The notes below the pieces were generated by a model, which did no database searches, had not been told where the DNA came from, and worked only from the letters and a program-made list of their open reading frames with translations. Positions 17,773-26,749 of a stretch of DNA of 64,000 nt are shown piece by piece. The first letter of the stretch is position 1. Each line of letters opens with the position of its first letter. The position numbers and the translations under genes were made by a program. Source of the DNA: CAYTGR01 sp964437445 (GTDB lineage: Bacteria; Chloroflexota; Anaerolineae; B4-G1; SLSP01); contig CAYTGR010000001.1 of the NCBI GenBank assembly GCA_964437445.1, forward strand, positions 62,001-126,000, written 5' to 3'.

Positions 17773-19244
17773 GGCTCGTAAATCAGGTAAAGGGGGCTTC
17801 CCCCTACCAGCACGGTAATGCGCCGATCGGTGGTACCATCTTCGGCATCGGTATAAATCCGCCCGTTGCCAAATTTATCCGCCACTTGTAGCCGTGAGGC
17901 TACAGCAGTGAATGACAGCCATGGGTCGTCGTTGGGGTTATACCAGGTGCTATCTTCGGTCCAGATCACATCTATCCGATGGCGTCCAGCCTGGAAAACG
18001 TAGCCCTCCATTTGGGCGGAGCCGGTTTCGGCTATAGTCAGAGTTCGTTGGTAAATGGCCCGATTTAATTGGCGGGTCATATAACTGAAGACAGAATAGG
18101 ATGGTTTAGGGCTTAAATCATTGTACAATAGCCCTGGGCCGTAATCTTCGGTACCATCTGTTTTCATAAACCAGATCGCCACGGGTAATTGAGCAGCCAT
18201 GGTGCGAACAAATCCCTTAACGACATAGCGGCCTTGCAATTCATCATTACCCCAGTTACGGCTACCGAAACTGAACTCTGTGCAAAGGATGGGCATGGTA
18301 GTTAATCCATAAGCGTTGAGCTTCTGACGCACGTAACTGGCTTTTCCAATGATATCTTTGCCGTAGGGTTCCCATTTAGAGCGAAAGACCGGGTAGTAAT
18401 GGAAGTTCATCACATCAAAACAGCTATAACCGCGACAAGCGGTTAGAACGTCATCCAGGAACCTACGTACAAAAGGTCCCCCTTCGTCTTCAAACCAGTC
18501 CAGGGCCAGCCCCCCAAGGACCAATTTGGCTTCGGGGTTGGCTGCTTTCATGATCGGATATAGGCCCCGCAACAGCGCTGCATATTCGGCACCTTTGTCG
18601 CCCCAAGGTCCCCATCCGCCATGATTGGGATCACCGTAGGTAGATCCTTTGTCTGGCTCGTTATAAATTTCAAAATATTTGACCATGGCTGAACCTGGAA
18701 CATCCTGGTAGCCATCACCATCATATCGTTCTACCAAAGCGCCGAAAAATTCATGCAATTGAGCTGTATCGGAAACCGGACCCATGGGATAAGCTGCAAC
18801 CCATTTGGGTTGTCCGGCTAATATTAATACCAGGTTGATGTTTTGCGCTGCAGCGTTGTTAATAGAAGTATCCAGGTAGCTCCAATTGTAATATTCAGGC
18901 GTTGTGTTAATTGGTTCAATCACAGACCAGTCTAACGGTACCCGGATCCACCGCGCTCCGCCTTGGGCAATAATATCCAGGCCATTAGCCGTATCTAAAG
19001 AGCCATAAAACTGGACGCCAAAATTAGGGGTGACATCAGCCCAGTAACTTGTGACCAGCGGTAGATAGAGGGTTGAGGTAAGCAAAGTGGGTTGGGTCGC
19101 TGCCTGATTGGCTGGCTGGGCTAACCGTTCGACAGGCCCAAGATTTTGTTGGGCGTAACCAGGTGTAATTTTGCTGGCCAGCAGAAACGATCCCCATCCT
19201 AACAACCCTATGGCATACCAGTATTTTTTTAAAAATTTTTCCAT
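17769..19244 (-). CDS. Secreted clan GH-A glycosidase-like protein
   Basis: 491 residues with signal sequence (MEKFLKKYWYAIGLLGWGSF), a Gln/Pro-rich linker, and a YLPLV motif at 60-64, here near the N-terminus. A TIM barrel of GH5/GH39 style follows: RWIRVPLDWSVIEP, FEIYNEPD with Glu196 as probable acid/base, FHYYP, and PILCTEFSFG with Glu323 as probable nucleophile. A beta-sandwich C-terminus (about 400-491) ends the protein. The two Glu are correctly spaced for a retaining glycosidase, so activity is likely. Second in a three-gene secreted set, 14 nt after the propeller gene and overlapping the next GH-like gene. Substrate not predictable. Confidence 0.85.
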   Translation of the reverse strand: MEKFLKKYWYAIGLLGWGSFLLASKITPGYAQQNLGPVERLAQPANQAATQPTLLTSTLYLPLVTSYWADVTPNFGVQFYGSLDTANGLDIIAQGGARWIRVPLDWSVIEPINTTPEYYNWSYLDTSINNAAAQNINLVLILAGQPKWVAAYPMGPVSDTAQLHEFFGALVERYDGDGYQDVPGSAMVKYFEIYNEPDKGSTYGDPNHGGWGPWGDKGAEYAALLRGLYPIMKAANPEAKLVLGGLALDWFEDEGGPFVRRFLDDVLTACRGYSCFDVMNFHYYPVFRSKWEPYGKDIIGKASYVRQKLNAYGLTTMPILCTEFSFGSRNWGNDELQGRYVVKGFVRTMAAQLPVAIWFMKTDGTEDYGPGLLYNDLSPKPSYSVFSYMTRQLNRAIYQRTLTIAETGSAQMEGYVFQAGRHRIDVIWTEDSTWYNPNDDPWLSFTAVASRLQVADKFGNGRIYTDAEDGTTDRRITVLVGGSPLYLIYEP

Positions 19245-19258
19245 GATTCAAAATTACC

Positions 19259-20371
19259 TCATTGATAGTTTCTCAATACCAGTGGCAGATAAATAGAATG
19301 GGCGCGGTAGGCAAATACCCAGATGCCAGTGCTGCCATCTGTAGCAATCGAGGTGGGGGTTAGCCCTGAGAGTGGCAGGGGATAGTAAGTTGTAGTGCTC
19401 AAAGGAATGAGCTTGCCGATCTGGCCGGCCCTACTTTGCGTAAACCAGATATGGTTTTGCGTGTCCAGCGCCAAAGCGGTTGGCATACTTTGTGCTGGAG
19501 TCAAGGGGTAGGGGTTGGCTACCGGTAAAGTACCCATTCCAAATTGCGTGATGCGGTTCCCATGACGCTCGGAGCCCCATATGTTGTCCTGGCCTTTAGC
19601 AGTCAGCTCATAGGGTTCATCAATGTCATAACCCAGGCCAGTAATAAAAACCCAGGAATTTGGCGGGGTAAACTGAATGACTCGGTTGTGTGCCGTTTCG
19701 GCTACCCAAACTGATGGGGCAACCATGGCCAATCCATAAGGTCGCCCGCCGCGCAAAGTAGCGGTATAGTATTCCTGGAAGGCAAAATCTGTAGTTGTGG
19801 TCACTACTAAGCGGGCGATCTTGTCGGCTTGCATTTCCGTAAACCAGAGGCTGCCATCGGGTGCCAGAGCCAGGCTTGCCGGGTAACTCTGGGGGGTGGG
19901 AACTACAAATTCATCCGTTTGCCCGTTGAGCGGATTAAGCCGCCCGATTGCATTGCGCCCCGGGGCGGTATACCAGATATAGCTGGCATCGGCGACCAGG
20001 TTCAGGGGCCGACTGCCCAGGGTTACTGTGTACTCATGGAAGGTGTATTCAGTTGTATTGGTATAAACCAGGAGCCCCAGCCGGTCCACTGCTGGTTCGG
20101 TGAACCAGATCTCCTGTTGTCCGGTGCGCGGTAAGACGGCAATATCCCCACTGCCGGGATTTAACGTGGGCAGGGTGTAGGTGAAAATAAAGGCCCCGGT
20201 GGTGTGATCTACCCGGTAGAGGAAGGCCTCGCCGGGAGTGCCGGCTGTCCAGAGAGAAGGCGACGTGGCCGCCCTGACTGCGCTCCTCTGACTTGCCAAT
20301 CCCAGCCAGAGGGTGCTCAGCAGGATGGTGCTAAAAACCAGGCCCAGCAAAACTCGCCATGGGTTCTTCAT
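19259..20371 (-). CDS. Secreted Vgb-like beta-propeller with YLPLVLR C-terminus
   Basis: 370 residues from ATG 20369-20371 (MKNPWRVLLG), preceded by AGGAGGG; the frame continues upstream to 20416 without a ribosome site. Signal peptide (about 1-35), then repeated blades with the pattern ...LAL-PDGSLWFTE--ADKIARL... (IWFTEPAVDRLG, LWFTEMQADKIA, VWVAETAHNRVI, IWFTQSRAGQIG) as in virginiamycin B lyase/NHL-type propellers. The lyase active-site residues cannot be confirmed, so lyase activity is not claimed. Ends with YLPLVLRNYQ, nearly the same tail as the GH-like protein encoded two genes downstream. Probably an extracellular binding protein. Confidence 0.83.
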   Translation of the reverse strand: MKNPWRVLLGLVFSTILLSTLWLGLASQRSAVRAATSPSLWTAGTPGEAFLYRVDHTTGAFIFTYTLPTLNPGSGDIAVLPRTGQQEIWFTEPAVDRLGLLVYTNTTEYTFHEYTVTLGSRPLNLVADASYIWYTAPGRNAIGRLNPLNGQTDEFVVPTPQSYPASLALAPDGSLWFTEMQADKIARLVVTTTTDFAFQEYYTATLRGGRPYGLAMVAPSVWVAETAHNRVIQFTPPNSWVFITGLGYDIDEPYELTAKGQDNIWGSERHGNRITQFGMGTLPVANPYPLTPAQSMPTALALDTQNHIWFTQSRAGQIGKLIPLSTTTYYPLPLSGLTPTSIATDGSTGIWVFAYRAHSIYLPLVLRNYQ

Positions 20372-20446
20372 CGTTTCCCTCCTGTTTACGTAACATTTGT
20401 AACCTTTCGCTTGCAAGCTTGGGCGTTGTCTGGCAACCGCTTCAAG

Positions 20447-21004
20447 CTACAGGCGTTTGCGTGAAACCGCCAGCAGTACCACCGCCACTAACAACAGTCC
20501 GCCTACCCCCCACAGGAGCGGCGAAACGCCCGGCGCTGACTCCGCGGCCGGCGCCGGCGTGGCGGTGGGAGAAGGCGGGAGCGCGGTAGGGGTGGGGGGG
20601 AGTGCGGTTGCAGTTGGTGAAGGCTGGGCCGTGGCCGTCGGTGTGACCGTGGGCGGCACCGGTGTGGCGGTGGGAGACAAGGGCGTGGCGGTAGCGGTGG
20701 CTGTTGGCGTTGGGGTGGCTTTGGGGGTGCGTGGCGCAGCCGGCGGCGTGGCCGTGGGGGGCAGTGGGGTAGCCGTGGGTGGTTCCGTGGGGGCTTCGGT
20801 GGGCGGTTCCGTGGGCGGTTCCGTGGGCGGAGGCGGTGGCGTGGTGGGGGGCGGCTCGGTGGTGATGGGCGTCGCTGTCGGCACCGATTGCCGCAGCGGA
20901 TTTTGGTCCGGCGCGGCCCAGGAGTGACCGGCTATCCCTAACACGCTCAAGACAATCAGACCAAGCATCAGCTTAAAGGCGGAGTGCAACGCAGTTTTAT
21001 TCAT
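20447..21004 (-). CDS. Secreted Pro/Thr-rich protein with C-terminal membrane anchor
   Basis: 185 residues from ATG 21002-21004 (MNKTALHSAF), overlapping the upstream stop by 8 nt. Signal peptide to about residue 32, then about 110 residues dominated by TPPPPTEP, TEPPT and PTATP units. The C-terminus has a hydrophobic helix (LLWGVGGLLLVAVVLLAV) and a basic SRKRL end. There is no LPxTG, so if it is sorted this is not by a classical sortase motif; simple membrane anchoring is enough. Such stretches are usually wall-spanning stalks and may be O-glycosylated, which would fit the adjacent DUF2723 glycosyltransferase-like gene. Function otherwise unknown. Confidence 0.82.
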   Translation of the reverse strand: MNKTALHSAFKLMLGLIVLSVLGIAGHSWAAPDQNPLRQSVPTATPITTEPPPTTPPPPPTEPPTEPPTEAPTEPPTATPLPPTATPPAAPRTPKATPTPTATATATPLSPTATPVPPTVTPTATAQPSPTATALPPTPTALPPSPTATPAPAAESAPGVSPLLWGVGGLLLVAVVLLAVSRKRL

Positions 21005-22928
21005 AGACGACCTCAATCTGAAAATCCGTGTTTAATTCTCCGGCAAAGAAGAGCTGCTCCCCGGCTGTTTGGGTAGGTGAAGGAATTGCCTTGACCAGGC
21101 GAGTCCCCGGCGGCAGCGTTAAAGCCACGGTGAGCGCTGCACCCTGGGTGCCAGGCTGTTTTTGGACCAGCAAGGTATACAGTTGTTGCCGACCTTGAGC
21201 TTGCACCACGGTCGGCAAATCGTAGGTGAGCGTGGTGGTCACAGTTTGACCGTACTCCACGACAAAAAATTGACCGGTGACGGCTTTGCCAAATTCATCG
21301 GCCAGGACTTCTGCCTGACCGGCGGCCGGTTGGCCTCGTAGCAGGTATTGCCCCGGTGTAGGATGGGGAGTCATGGCCCACCAGCGGCTTCCGGCCGGGG
21401 CATACACCCGCACATAATCGTAGTAACAGCGATGGATCATGGATTCATACGTTAAGTGGCCGCTATAGGGCACCTGGGGCGTGCATTGGATTTGCCGCCG
21501 TTGCCCGCGGTGGGCATAGGTCAGCGTTAAAGTCGCATCTGCCGTGCCGTCGGTGCTTAGCGTGACCTCGTAGGCGATGGTGCGTTGAATCAACGGATCC
21601 ACCTTGCCAAAACCGATATTGGCGTCCACCACCATCAGGTAATCCCCCGTTGTTGCCCGGATTGCTCCATCCCAGCCCAAGCGCGCCAGCGCCGCCGCTG
21701 CGTTGGGCTCTGGCAGGTAAATCAGGAGATGCCGCTCCTGGAAAGCGCGGTAGAGGTTGCGCAGCAGCTGGCGGGCATCCAGGCTGGCGGGGTCTGTTGT
21801 CAAACGCGCCTGTAAAACGGTGGCCAGCTGTCCAATGAACTCTTTGCGTTGCTGATACCATTCCGCGTTCACCCCCTCAGCACCGGGATTCCAGGCCTCC
21901 CGCATAAACTCGCGGATGTTTTCGGCGGTCAAAGGGGGAGCATCTTCGGCCAGACGGATTTCACCGAAAGCCGGCAGGATCATCTCCACTGCATACTGAT
22001 CCAGTGCTATCACCCCGTCTATGTGGATGCCCTGGCCGTACTCGTAGAAGTAGGCCGCTTGCCGCGCCGAGGTGGGGAAATCCGGCGACCAGTTGGCGTC
22101 ACGGAAGAGCCAGAGATCCGACCACATGTACGTATACAGCGGTTCCGGCGGGCGGGGGTAGGGCTTGTGGGCATAGTCGTCCACCGTGTAAGCATCTACG
22201 AATTTGAAGGCGGTTAGGCGTCCCTGGTCCAACGTCACTTGTCCAACGGCGCTGATGTAGCCGCCGGTAGGCCGCAACTCATCGTCGTTTTGGGCCAGGA
22301 TGAGATAGGTGCGCGGGCCATTCAACCCCACCAGGTCTGGCGCAGCCAGTGCCAGGTGCAAGCCAGCGTCCAATAAAGGCAGCCCTTGCTCCAGGAGCGC
22401 CGCTTTGCGCGCCAGCCGGGGGGAGAGCGTAGCGGCATCTACCTGGGCCCAGGCCGTTTCTGCGCGCGCCACCGCTGTGGTTGCCGGTTGTAAAGCGGGC
22501 ATGAGTTGAGTCAGCAGCTCGGGCAACTGTTCCGGCTTGGGCAGCGCTCCACGTTCCGCCCAGGCGGTCAAAACCGGCCCGGCGGCCTCACACAGTACGC
22601 TACCGGCTTCCGTCAGGCCCTCGGCAACCGTGAGCAGCTCCGGGGCGGCACGCAGGTCGCCGCCGATGCCCGGCAGCCAGCCCAACGCGCGCCCGGCGGG
22701 CAGCACTCCCCCGGCTTCCGTCTGGATGAGCTTTACCTTGCTCCGGGCAGATTGGATCAGGGTGCAGGCTGTTACCGGATCGGGTGTCTCCGTCCCGGTG
22801 GCCAGCTCCTGGAGCCGGCTCAAATCGGACCACAGCCCCGCCCCGGCCCAGAGCAGCCGGCCGGCCCAGATGAGCAGGAGGGCCGCTCCCAGAGCTAACA
22901 GGATCCAACCTAAACGTCGGTAGTTCAT
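20997..22928 (-). CDS. DUF4012 domain protein, membrane-anchored
   Basis: 643 residues. One N-terminal helix (about 8-32), then a helical region and the DUF4012 core with its typical YLILAQNDDELRPTGGYISAVG (about 212-232), FVDAYTVDDYAH, LFRDANWSPDFP and HIDGVIALDQYAVE. A beta-rich C-terminal half follows. The bulk should be outside the membrane. DUF4012 proteins are common near surface polysaccharide genes in monoderm bacteria, but their activity is not known to me. Overlaps its neighbours at both ends (ATGA at 22925-22928; 8 nt at the 3' end), so it is co-translated with the DUF2723 and Pro/Thr-rich genes. Confidence 0.9.
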   Translation of the reverse strand: MNYRRLGWILLALGAALLLIWAGRLLWAGAGLWSDLSRLQELATGTETPDPVTACTLIQSARSKVKLIQTEAGGVLPAGRALGWLPGIGGDLRAAPELLTVAEGLTEAGSVLCEAAGPVLTAWAERGALPKPEQLPELLTQLMPALQPATTAVARAETAWAQVDAATLSPRLARKAALLEQGLPLLDAGLHLALAAPDLVGLNGPRTYLILAQNDDELRPTGGYISAVGQVTLDQGRLTAFKFVDAYTVDDYAHKPYPRPPEPLYTYMWSDLWLFRDANWSPDFPTSARQAAYFYEYGQGIHIDGVIALDQYAVEMILPAFGEIRLAEDAPPLTAENIREFMREAWNPGAEGVNAEWYQQRKEFIGQLATVLQARLTTDPASLDARQLLRNLYRAFQERHLLIYLPEPNAAAALARLGWDGAIRATTGDYLMVVDANIGFGKVDPLIQRTIAYEVTLSTDGTADATLTLTYAHRGQRRQIQCTPQVPYSGHLTYESMIHRCYYDYVRVYAPAGSRWWAMTPHPTPGQYLLRGQPAAGQAEVLADEFGKAVTGQFFVVEYGQTVTTTLTYDLPTVVQAQGRQQLYTLLVQKQPGTQGAALTVALTLPPGTRLVKAIPSPTQTAGEQLFFAGELNTDFQIEVVYE

Positions 22929-24295
22929 TTGGCTTCAGATGATAGACCGGGCGCAATGGATTGCCAGGGACGCCGGTCTTGCTGCGCCGCTTGTTCGGGC
23001 GTGCAGCCAGGATCCAGGACCGCAGGCCCCAAGGATGCCGCCAGCAGGCGGCGGTAAGCCGACTGCGCCCACAGATCGCGATCCACGATCACAACATCTG
23101 GCCGCTGATTTTCAGCAGCCTGCGCGTACCATAAGGCAAACGTGTGCCCATCTTGCGCGGTGATGAGCACCGCTCTGGCCGGAGCCGCTGCCAGGGTCGC
23201 TTGGGCCCAGACGGTGGCGGTTTGAGCGTGTCGCAGTGTTAAGGATGGTCCCCACACCAAAGCCTGGCCTAACGGCAGCACCAGCAGCGCTAATTTGCTC
23301 ACCCGCCCCAGCCGTGATGCCAGCCACGTCCGCGCCTGGTCTAACCCCGGCAGGAGCCAGAGTGCCGCCAGCGGCAGGGCCGGGACAAGATAGACCAGCG
23401 AATCCGCTGTATTATACCCGATTGCGTACCCGCTCCAAATCAAAAAGGCCGCCAGGGAGGTCCAGGCCAGCGTGGGATGTTCCTTTCGCCATGCCAGCCA
23501 GCCGCTCCCGGCCAGGAGCGCGCCAATGGGTGTGAACTGGCGGACCAGCAGGCTGCCCCAGGCCAACAGCCGTTGGGGCAGGGCTGCCCAGGGCAGAGCA
23601 AAAAGATAGTGGCGGTAGAGCCGCGCGCTGATAAAATCCCACCAGCCTGCCCCGGACTGGAGGTCGCTCCACGGGAAAGGCGCTTGTCCACGCACCAGTA
23701 ACACTGGGCCATAGAGCACCAGCGCCATGCCCGTAGCAGCCAGGATGGTTTGAAGGATGAAGGCGCGCTGTCCCCTGGTCCCTAACAGCACCGGGCCCAG
23801 AAAAATGAGCGTCGGATGCATCCCCAAGCCCGCCCCCCAGACCAGCCCCACTGCCCAGCCTGGCGCACCGCGCTGGAGCAGATAAAGCGTCAACGCCGTG
23901 CCCAAGGCTGCCGGCGCGTAGACTTCGGTGATGAGGGCCTGGGACCAGAAAAGGGGCGCCAGTCCCAAAAGTAACCCGGCACTCATCTGTGTCACGGGGG
24001 TATAACGCTTGCTGCTTGTGACTAACCCGGCGGCACTCGCGGCCAGCACGGCCGACATTAAATTCAGCCGCCAGGCTGGCTCACCCCAGGGCAGGCGGAT
24101 GAACAGATCTCCCAACAGGAGGTAGGTGGGGAAACCCGGCGGATGCGGGAGGCTACCCCGCAAGATGGCCGTCGCCAGGTCGCCGCCGTCAGCGCCCCAG
24201 TGTGCCCAGGTCAAGCCGGCCGGCAGGCCATACCCATAGAGGACGAGCAAGACCCCGGCTACTCCTGCTCCAATCCACGGTTGCTTGAGCTGCAT
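22925..24295 (-). CDS. DUF2723 / GT-C-like membrane glycosyltransferase
   Basis: 456 residues with about 10-11 membrane helices. The N-terminal loop GADGGDLATAILRGSLPHPPGFPTYLLLGDLF (residues about 34-65) is the DUF2723 signature, with the acidic residues and the HPPG(F/Y)P stretch. That family belongs with the GT-C protein O-mannosyltransferase-like enzymes (TMEM260 relatives), using lipid-linked sugar donors. The short extracellular C-terminal part ends PGLSSEAK. Its stop overlaps the DUF4012 start. A target could be the Thr-rich secreted protein two genes downstream; this is inference from position only. Confidence 0.85.
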   Translation of the reverse strand: MQLKQPWIGAGVAGVLLVLYGYGLPAGLTWAHWGADGGDLATAILRGSLPHPPGFPTYLLLGDLFIRLPWGEPAWRLNLMSAVLAASAAGLVTSSKRYTPVTQMSAGLLLGLAPLFWSQALITEVYAPAALGTALTLYLLQRGAPGWAVGLVWGAGLGMHPTLIFLGPVLLGTRGQRAFILQTILAATGMALVLYGPVLLVRGQAPFPWSDLQSGAGWWDFISARLYRHYLFALPWAALPQRLLAWGSLLVRQFTPIGALLAGSGWLAWRKEHPTLAWTSLAAFLIWSGYAIGYNTADSLVYLVPALPLAALWLLPGLDQARTWLASRLGRVSKLALLVLPLGQALVWGPSLTLRHAQTATVWAQATLAAAPARAVLITAQDGHTFALWYAQAAENQRPDVVIVDRDLWAQSAYRRLLAASLGPAVLDPGCTPEQAAQQDRRPWQSIAPGLSSEAK

Positions 24296-24304
24296 GGCCT
24301 TCCG

Positions 24305-25447
24305 TTACCGCGCTTTGGTCCACAAAACAGTTTGCCGACGGGTGAGGTAGCGGATCAGACCGGCGAGAGCGGTGGCATTGGTAAAGCAGAAATAGAACGG
24401 GAGGCGCAGCCATTTAGAGCGCACGCCCAGGATTTCCAGCAGACCGCCCAAGCCGGCCAGGGCGTAGAATCCCACCTGGCCCCACCAGCAGAGCCGGTAG
24501 AAAGGCCAGCGGGTCAAGGCGGTAGCGGTCCCCAATGCCAGCAACATGAATAAAGGCGCCAGCCAGCGCAAGACTTTGTGCGAGAAATATTGGAAACCGA
24601 CCAAACCGTAGCGTGGTAAAAGGAGGCCACGCAACCGGCCTAACGCCTGGAAGCCGCCGGCGGCCATCCGGGCTCGCCGGCGCCACTCGCCGCGCAAGGT
24701 GGGCGAAGCGGTTTCCCAGGTGATGGCGGCCGGTTCGTAGACTACCCGCCAGCCTTCCATCACCAGCTGCATGGAGAGCACAAAATCCTCAATGATACTA
24801 TCTTCTGCCAGCGGGCGGTAAAGCGTGCGCCGGATGGCGAAAAATTCGCCGAGCGCGCCGATGGCCGTGTTGACCTGTGAGTCGGCGCGCTTGAGGGCTG
24901 ATTCATATCGCCAGTAAGCTGATTCTCCCGCGGCTTGTAGCTGCGCCGCCGGGCGGATGCGCTTTTCCCCGCTAACGCAGGCGACCTGGGGATCGGCGAA
25001 GTTGCGCACTAAGGCCCGGATGCTATTTGGCTCCATGAAGGTGTTGGCGTCGGAGAAGATCAAAATCTCCCCCTGCGCTGCCGGCACGGCCCGGTTCATG
25101 GCGGCAATTTTGCCCCGCCGTTCGGGTTGGAACAGCAGCTGAATGCCCCGCTCGGCATAAGCCTGCACGAGCTCCACGGTGCGGTCGGTGGAACCATCGG
25201 CGATGACGATGATTTCTCGCAGCGGTGGCGGGTAATCCAGGCTCAGCAAATTCTCCAGCTTGGCGGCGATAACGGCTTCCTCGTTGAGCGCCGGGATGAT
25301 GAAAGTGACCGTAGGCTCCAGGGGGGCCTGCCGGTGGGGGCGGGGCCGCCGGCGGGCCAGCCAGCGGATGAACAGCGGGTAGCCGAGGTAGGTCCAGGTC
25401 ACGGCCAGGGCAGATAGCCAGAAGAGTCCTTGCCACAAGATGCTCAT
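24305..25447 (-). CDS. Family 2 glycosyltransferase, processive-type with membrane helices
   Basis: 380 residues. N-terminal helix, then a GT-A domain: IIPALNEEAVI, VIADGSTDRTVEL, IFSDANTFMEP (DxD-like), EDFVLSMQLVMEGW, and WRRRARMAAGG in place of QRRRW. Three C-terminal helices follow (about 290-365). This arrangement is typical of cellulose/hyaluronan-synthase-like or NDP-hexose:polyprenol transferases. Overlaps the upstream flippase-like gene by ATGA. It probably feeds a membrane-bound glycan step together with the neighbouring DUF2723 protein. Confidence 0.92.
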   Translation of the reverse strand: MSILWQGLFWLSALAVTWTYLGYPLFIRWLARRRPRPHRQAPLEPTVTFIIPALNEEAVIAAKLENLLSLDYPPPLREIIVIADGSTDRTVELVQAYAERGIQLLFQPERRGKIAAMNRAVPAAQGEILIFSDANTFMEPNSIRALVRNFADPQVACVSGEKRIRPAAQLQAAGESAYWRYESALKRADSQVNTAIGALGEFFAIRRTLYRPLAEDSIIEDFVLSMQLVMEGWRVVYEPAAITWETASPTLRGEWRRRARMAAGGFQALGRLRGLLLPRYGLVGFQYFSHKVLRWLAPLFMLLALGTATALTRWPFYRLCWWGQVGFYALAGLGGLLEILGVRSKWLRLPFYFCFTNATALAGLIRYLTRRQTVLWTKAR

Positions 25448-26457
25448 AGATGGTCAGCCCAGACTGGAGGGGTGGTATGGTTGCCCAGGGCCAGCAATGG
25501 CACCAGGACAACCAGGGGGGTGGCCATGGAAACCAGATGCAAGACCAGTCCCGCTGCCAGGGCCTGGTTCAGGGAGAATTCAAAGAGGGCCAGTGAAGCA
25601 ACGACAATCCCCTCATAAATTCCCAGGCGTCCAGGTACCGGCACGGTACCCCCGGCCATGAGGGTGACCAGGAGCAGGCAGGCTGCCGGCCAGGCGGCGA
25701 TGCCAAAGGCGGCCAGGATCAGCTGATTGGCCAGGGCATAGAGTCCCCAGGTCAACACGGTCCACAGGGCTGCCTGAGCGGTCAAGCGGGGTTGCTGGAG
25801 ACTGGAAAGACTTTCGGTCAGCTGTTGCAGCCGGGGCCAGACCAGCCCGTACCAGCGTGGCGAGAGCGCCATAAGCCCCACGGCGGCCCAGTGCAGCAGT
25901 CGTTCCTGTTGCCAGAGGCCCAGACCCAGTACGAGCAGACCGATGGCCACGGTCAGGCCGACGCCGCCGGTAGATTCGGCAAACCAATCCGGCAGCGGAA
26001 TCCAGATCAGCAACATGACCCCACAGCCCAACAGGGCCAGCAGGTCCCAGAGCTTTTCCAGGGCAATGGTACCTAAAGCCACGGTAGCGCCCGAGCCGCG
26101 TTCGGAGCGGACCCAGAGCGCGCGGGCCACATCGCCGCTACGCAACGGTAGTGCCCCATTGAGCAGCTGGCCCACCAGCAGCGCGCGCAACGCGGCGCCA
26201 AACCTGACCGGGGTCTGCCAGAGCAATACCTGCCAGCGCCAGACGCGGGTGATATAGCTGGCGAACGTCACCAGCACGGCGGCTGCTACCCAGCGGTAAT
26301 CGGCGCTGTGCAAAGCTTCCCCCAGCTCCTGCCAGTTCAGGTCACGCGCCAGCAGCCAGCAGGAGAGCGCCGCCGCCAGCAGCCCCAGCGCCCAGCGCAG
26401 CCCTACCAGGCGGCTGCTGGCCGGCGGGGTGAGAGCCAGGGAGGGCTTAGAGGACAT
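25444..26457 (-). CDS. Flippase-like integral membrane protein (LPG_synthase_TM family)
   Basis: 337 residues, about 8-9 helices. Signatures of the MprF-flippase/UPF0104 family: RVWRWQVLL, LLVGQLLNGALPLRSGDVARALWV, and the later TVPVPGRLGIYEG. Members flip or help move polyprenyl- or amino-acyl lipids. Overlaps the GT2 gene (ATGA) and, by 11 nt, the small membrane protein upstream. Likely moves the lipid-linked product of the adjacent transferases. N-terminal cytoplasmic tail is short and Ser/Pro-rich. Confidence 0.88.
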   Translation of the reverse strand: MSSKPSLALTPPASSRLVGLRWALGLLAAALSCWLLARDLNWQELGEALHSADYRWVAAAVLVTFASYITRVWRWQVLLWQTPVRFGAALRALLVGQLLNGALPLRSGDVARALWVRSERGSGATVALGTIALEKLWDLLALLGCGVMLLIWIPLPDWFAESTGGVGLTVAIGLLVLGLGLWQQERLLHWAAVGLMALSPRWYGLVWPRLQQLTESLSSLQQPRLTAQAALWTVLTWGLYALANQLILAAFGIAAWPAACLLLVTLMAGGTVPVPGRLGIYEGIVVASLALFEFSLNQALAAGLVLHLVSMATPLVVLVPLLALGNHTTPPVWADHL

Positions 26458-26749
26458 GAGTTTTCCTCGCTCGCCAGGCCGATGCCAACTGCCCGAGTTG
26501 GAAAATCCCCATCACCGCCAGCGCTCCCCAACCGGCGCGCTCCCACCAGCGGTGACCGGTGGCGGCCAGCCCGCTGCTGAACAAGACCGCCCCGCTCCAC
26601 AGGGCGAGCCGGTAGGCCGGTTGATCCCAGGGGGCGACCCCGGTGCGCTGGGCGGTACAATAGCCCAGGCTCCAGGTGGCAAGTCCGATCGTTAATCCCA
26701 AAATCCATAAAGCATTGGCGGCCAGGCCGCCCCAGTCTATAAAGTTCAT
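26447..26749 (-). CDS. Small membrane protein, unknown
   Basis: 100 residues from ATG 26747-26749 (MNFIDWGGLAAN), overlapping the stop of the O-antigen-ligase-like gene (ATGA). Three hydrophobic helices (about 8-28, 45-60, 68-90) and a basic end (AWRARKTHVL). No family recognised. The same frame is open to 27148, but that part lies wholly inside the upstream gene and reads as shadow. The strict overlap on both sides suggests it works with the flippase-like and polymerase/ligase proteins. Confidence 0.7.
   Translation of the reverse strand: MNFIDWGGLAANALWILGLTIGLATWSLGYCTAQRTGVAPWDQPAYRLALWSGAVLFSSGLAATGHRWWERAGWGALAVMGIFQLGQLASAWRARKTHVL

Noticed and set aside
20457..20927. Gly/Val-rich plus-strand frame
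   Set aside because: Mirror image of the Pro/Thr-rich repeat coding sequence on the minus strand.
20447..21004. Sortase (LPxTG) or PEP-CTERM sorting signal on the Pro/Thr-rich protein
   Set aside because: The C-terminal helix and basic end are present, but neither LPxTG nor PEP precedes the helix.
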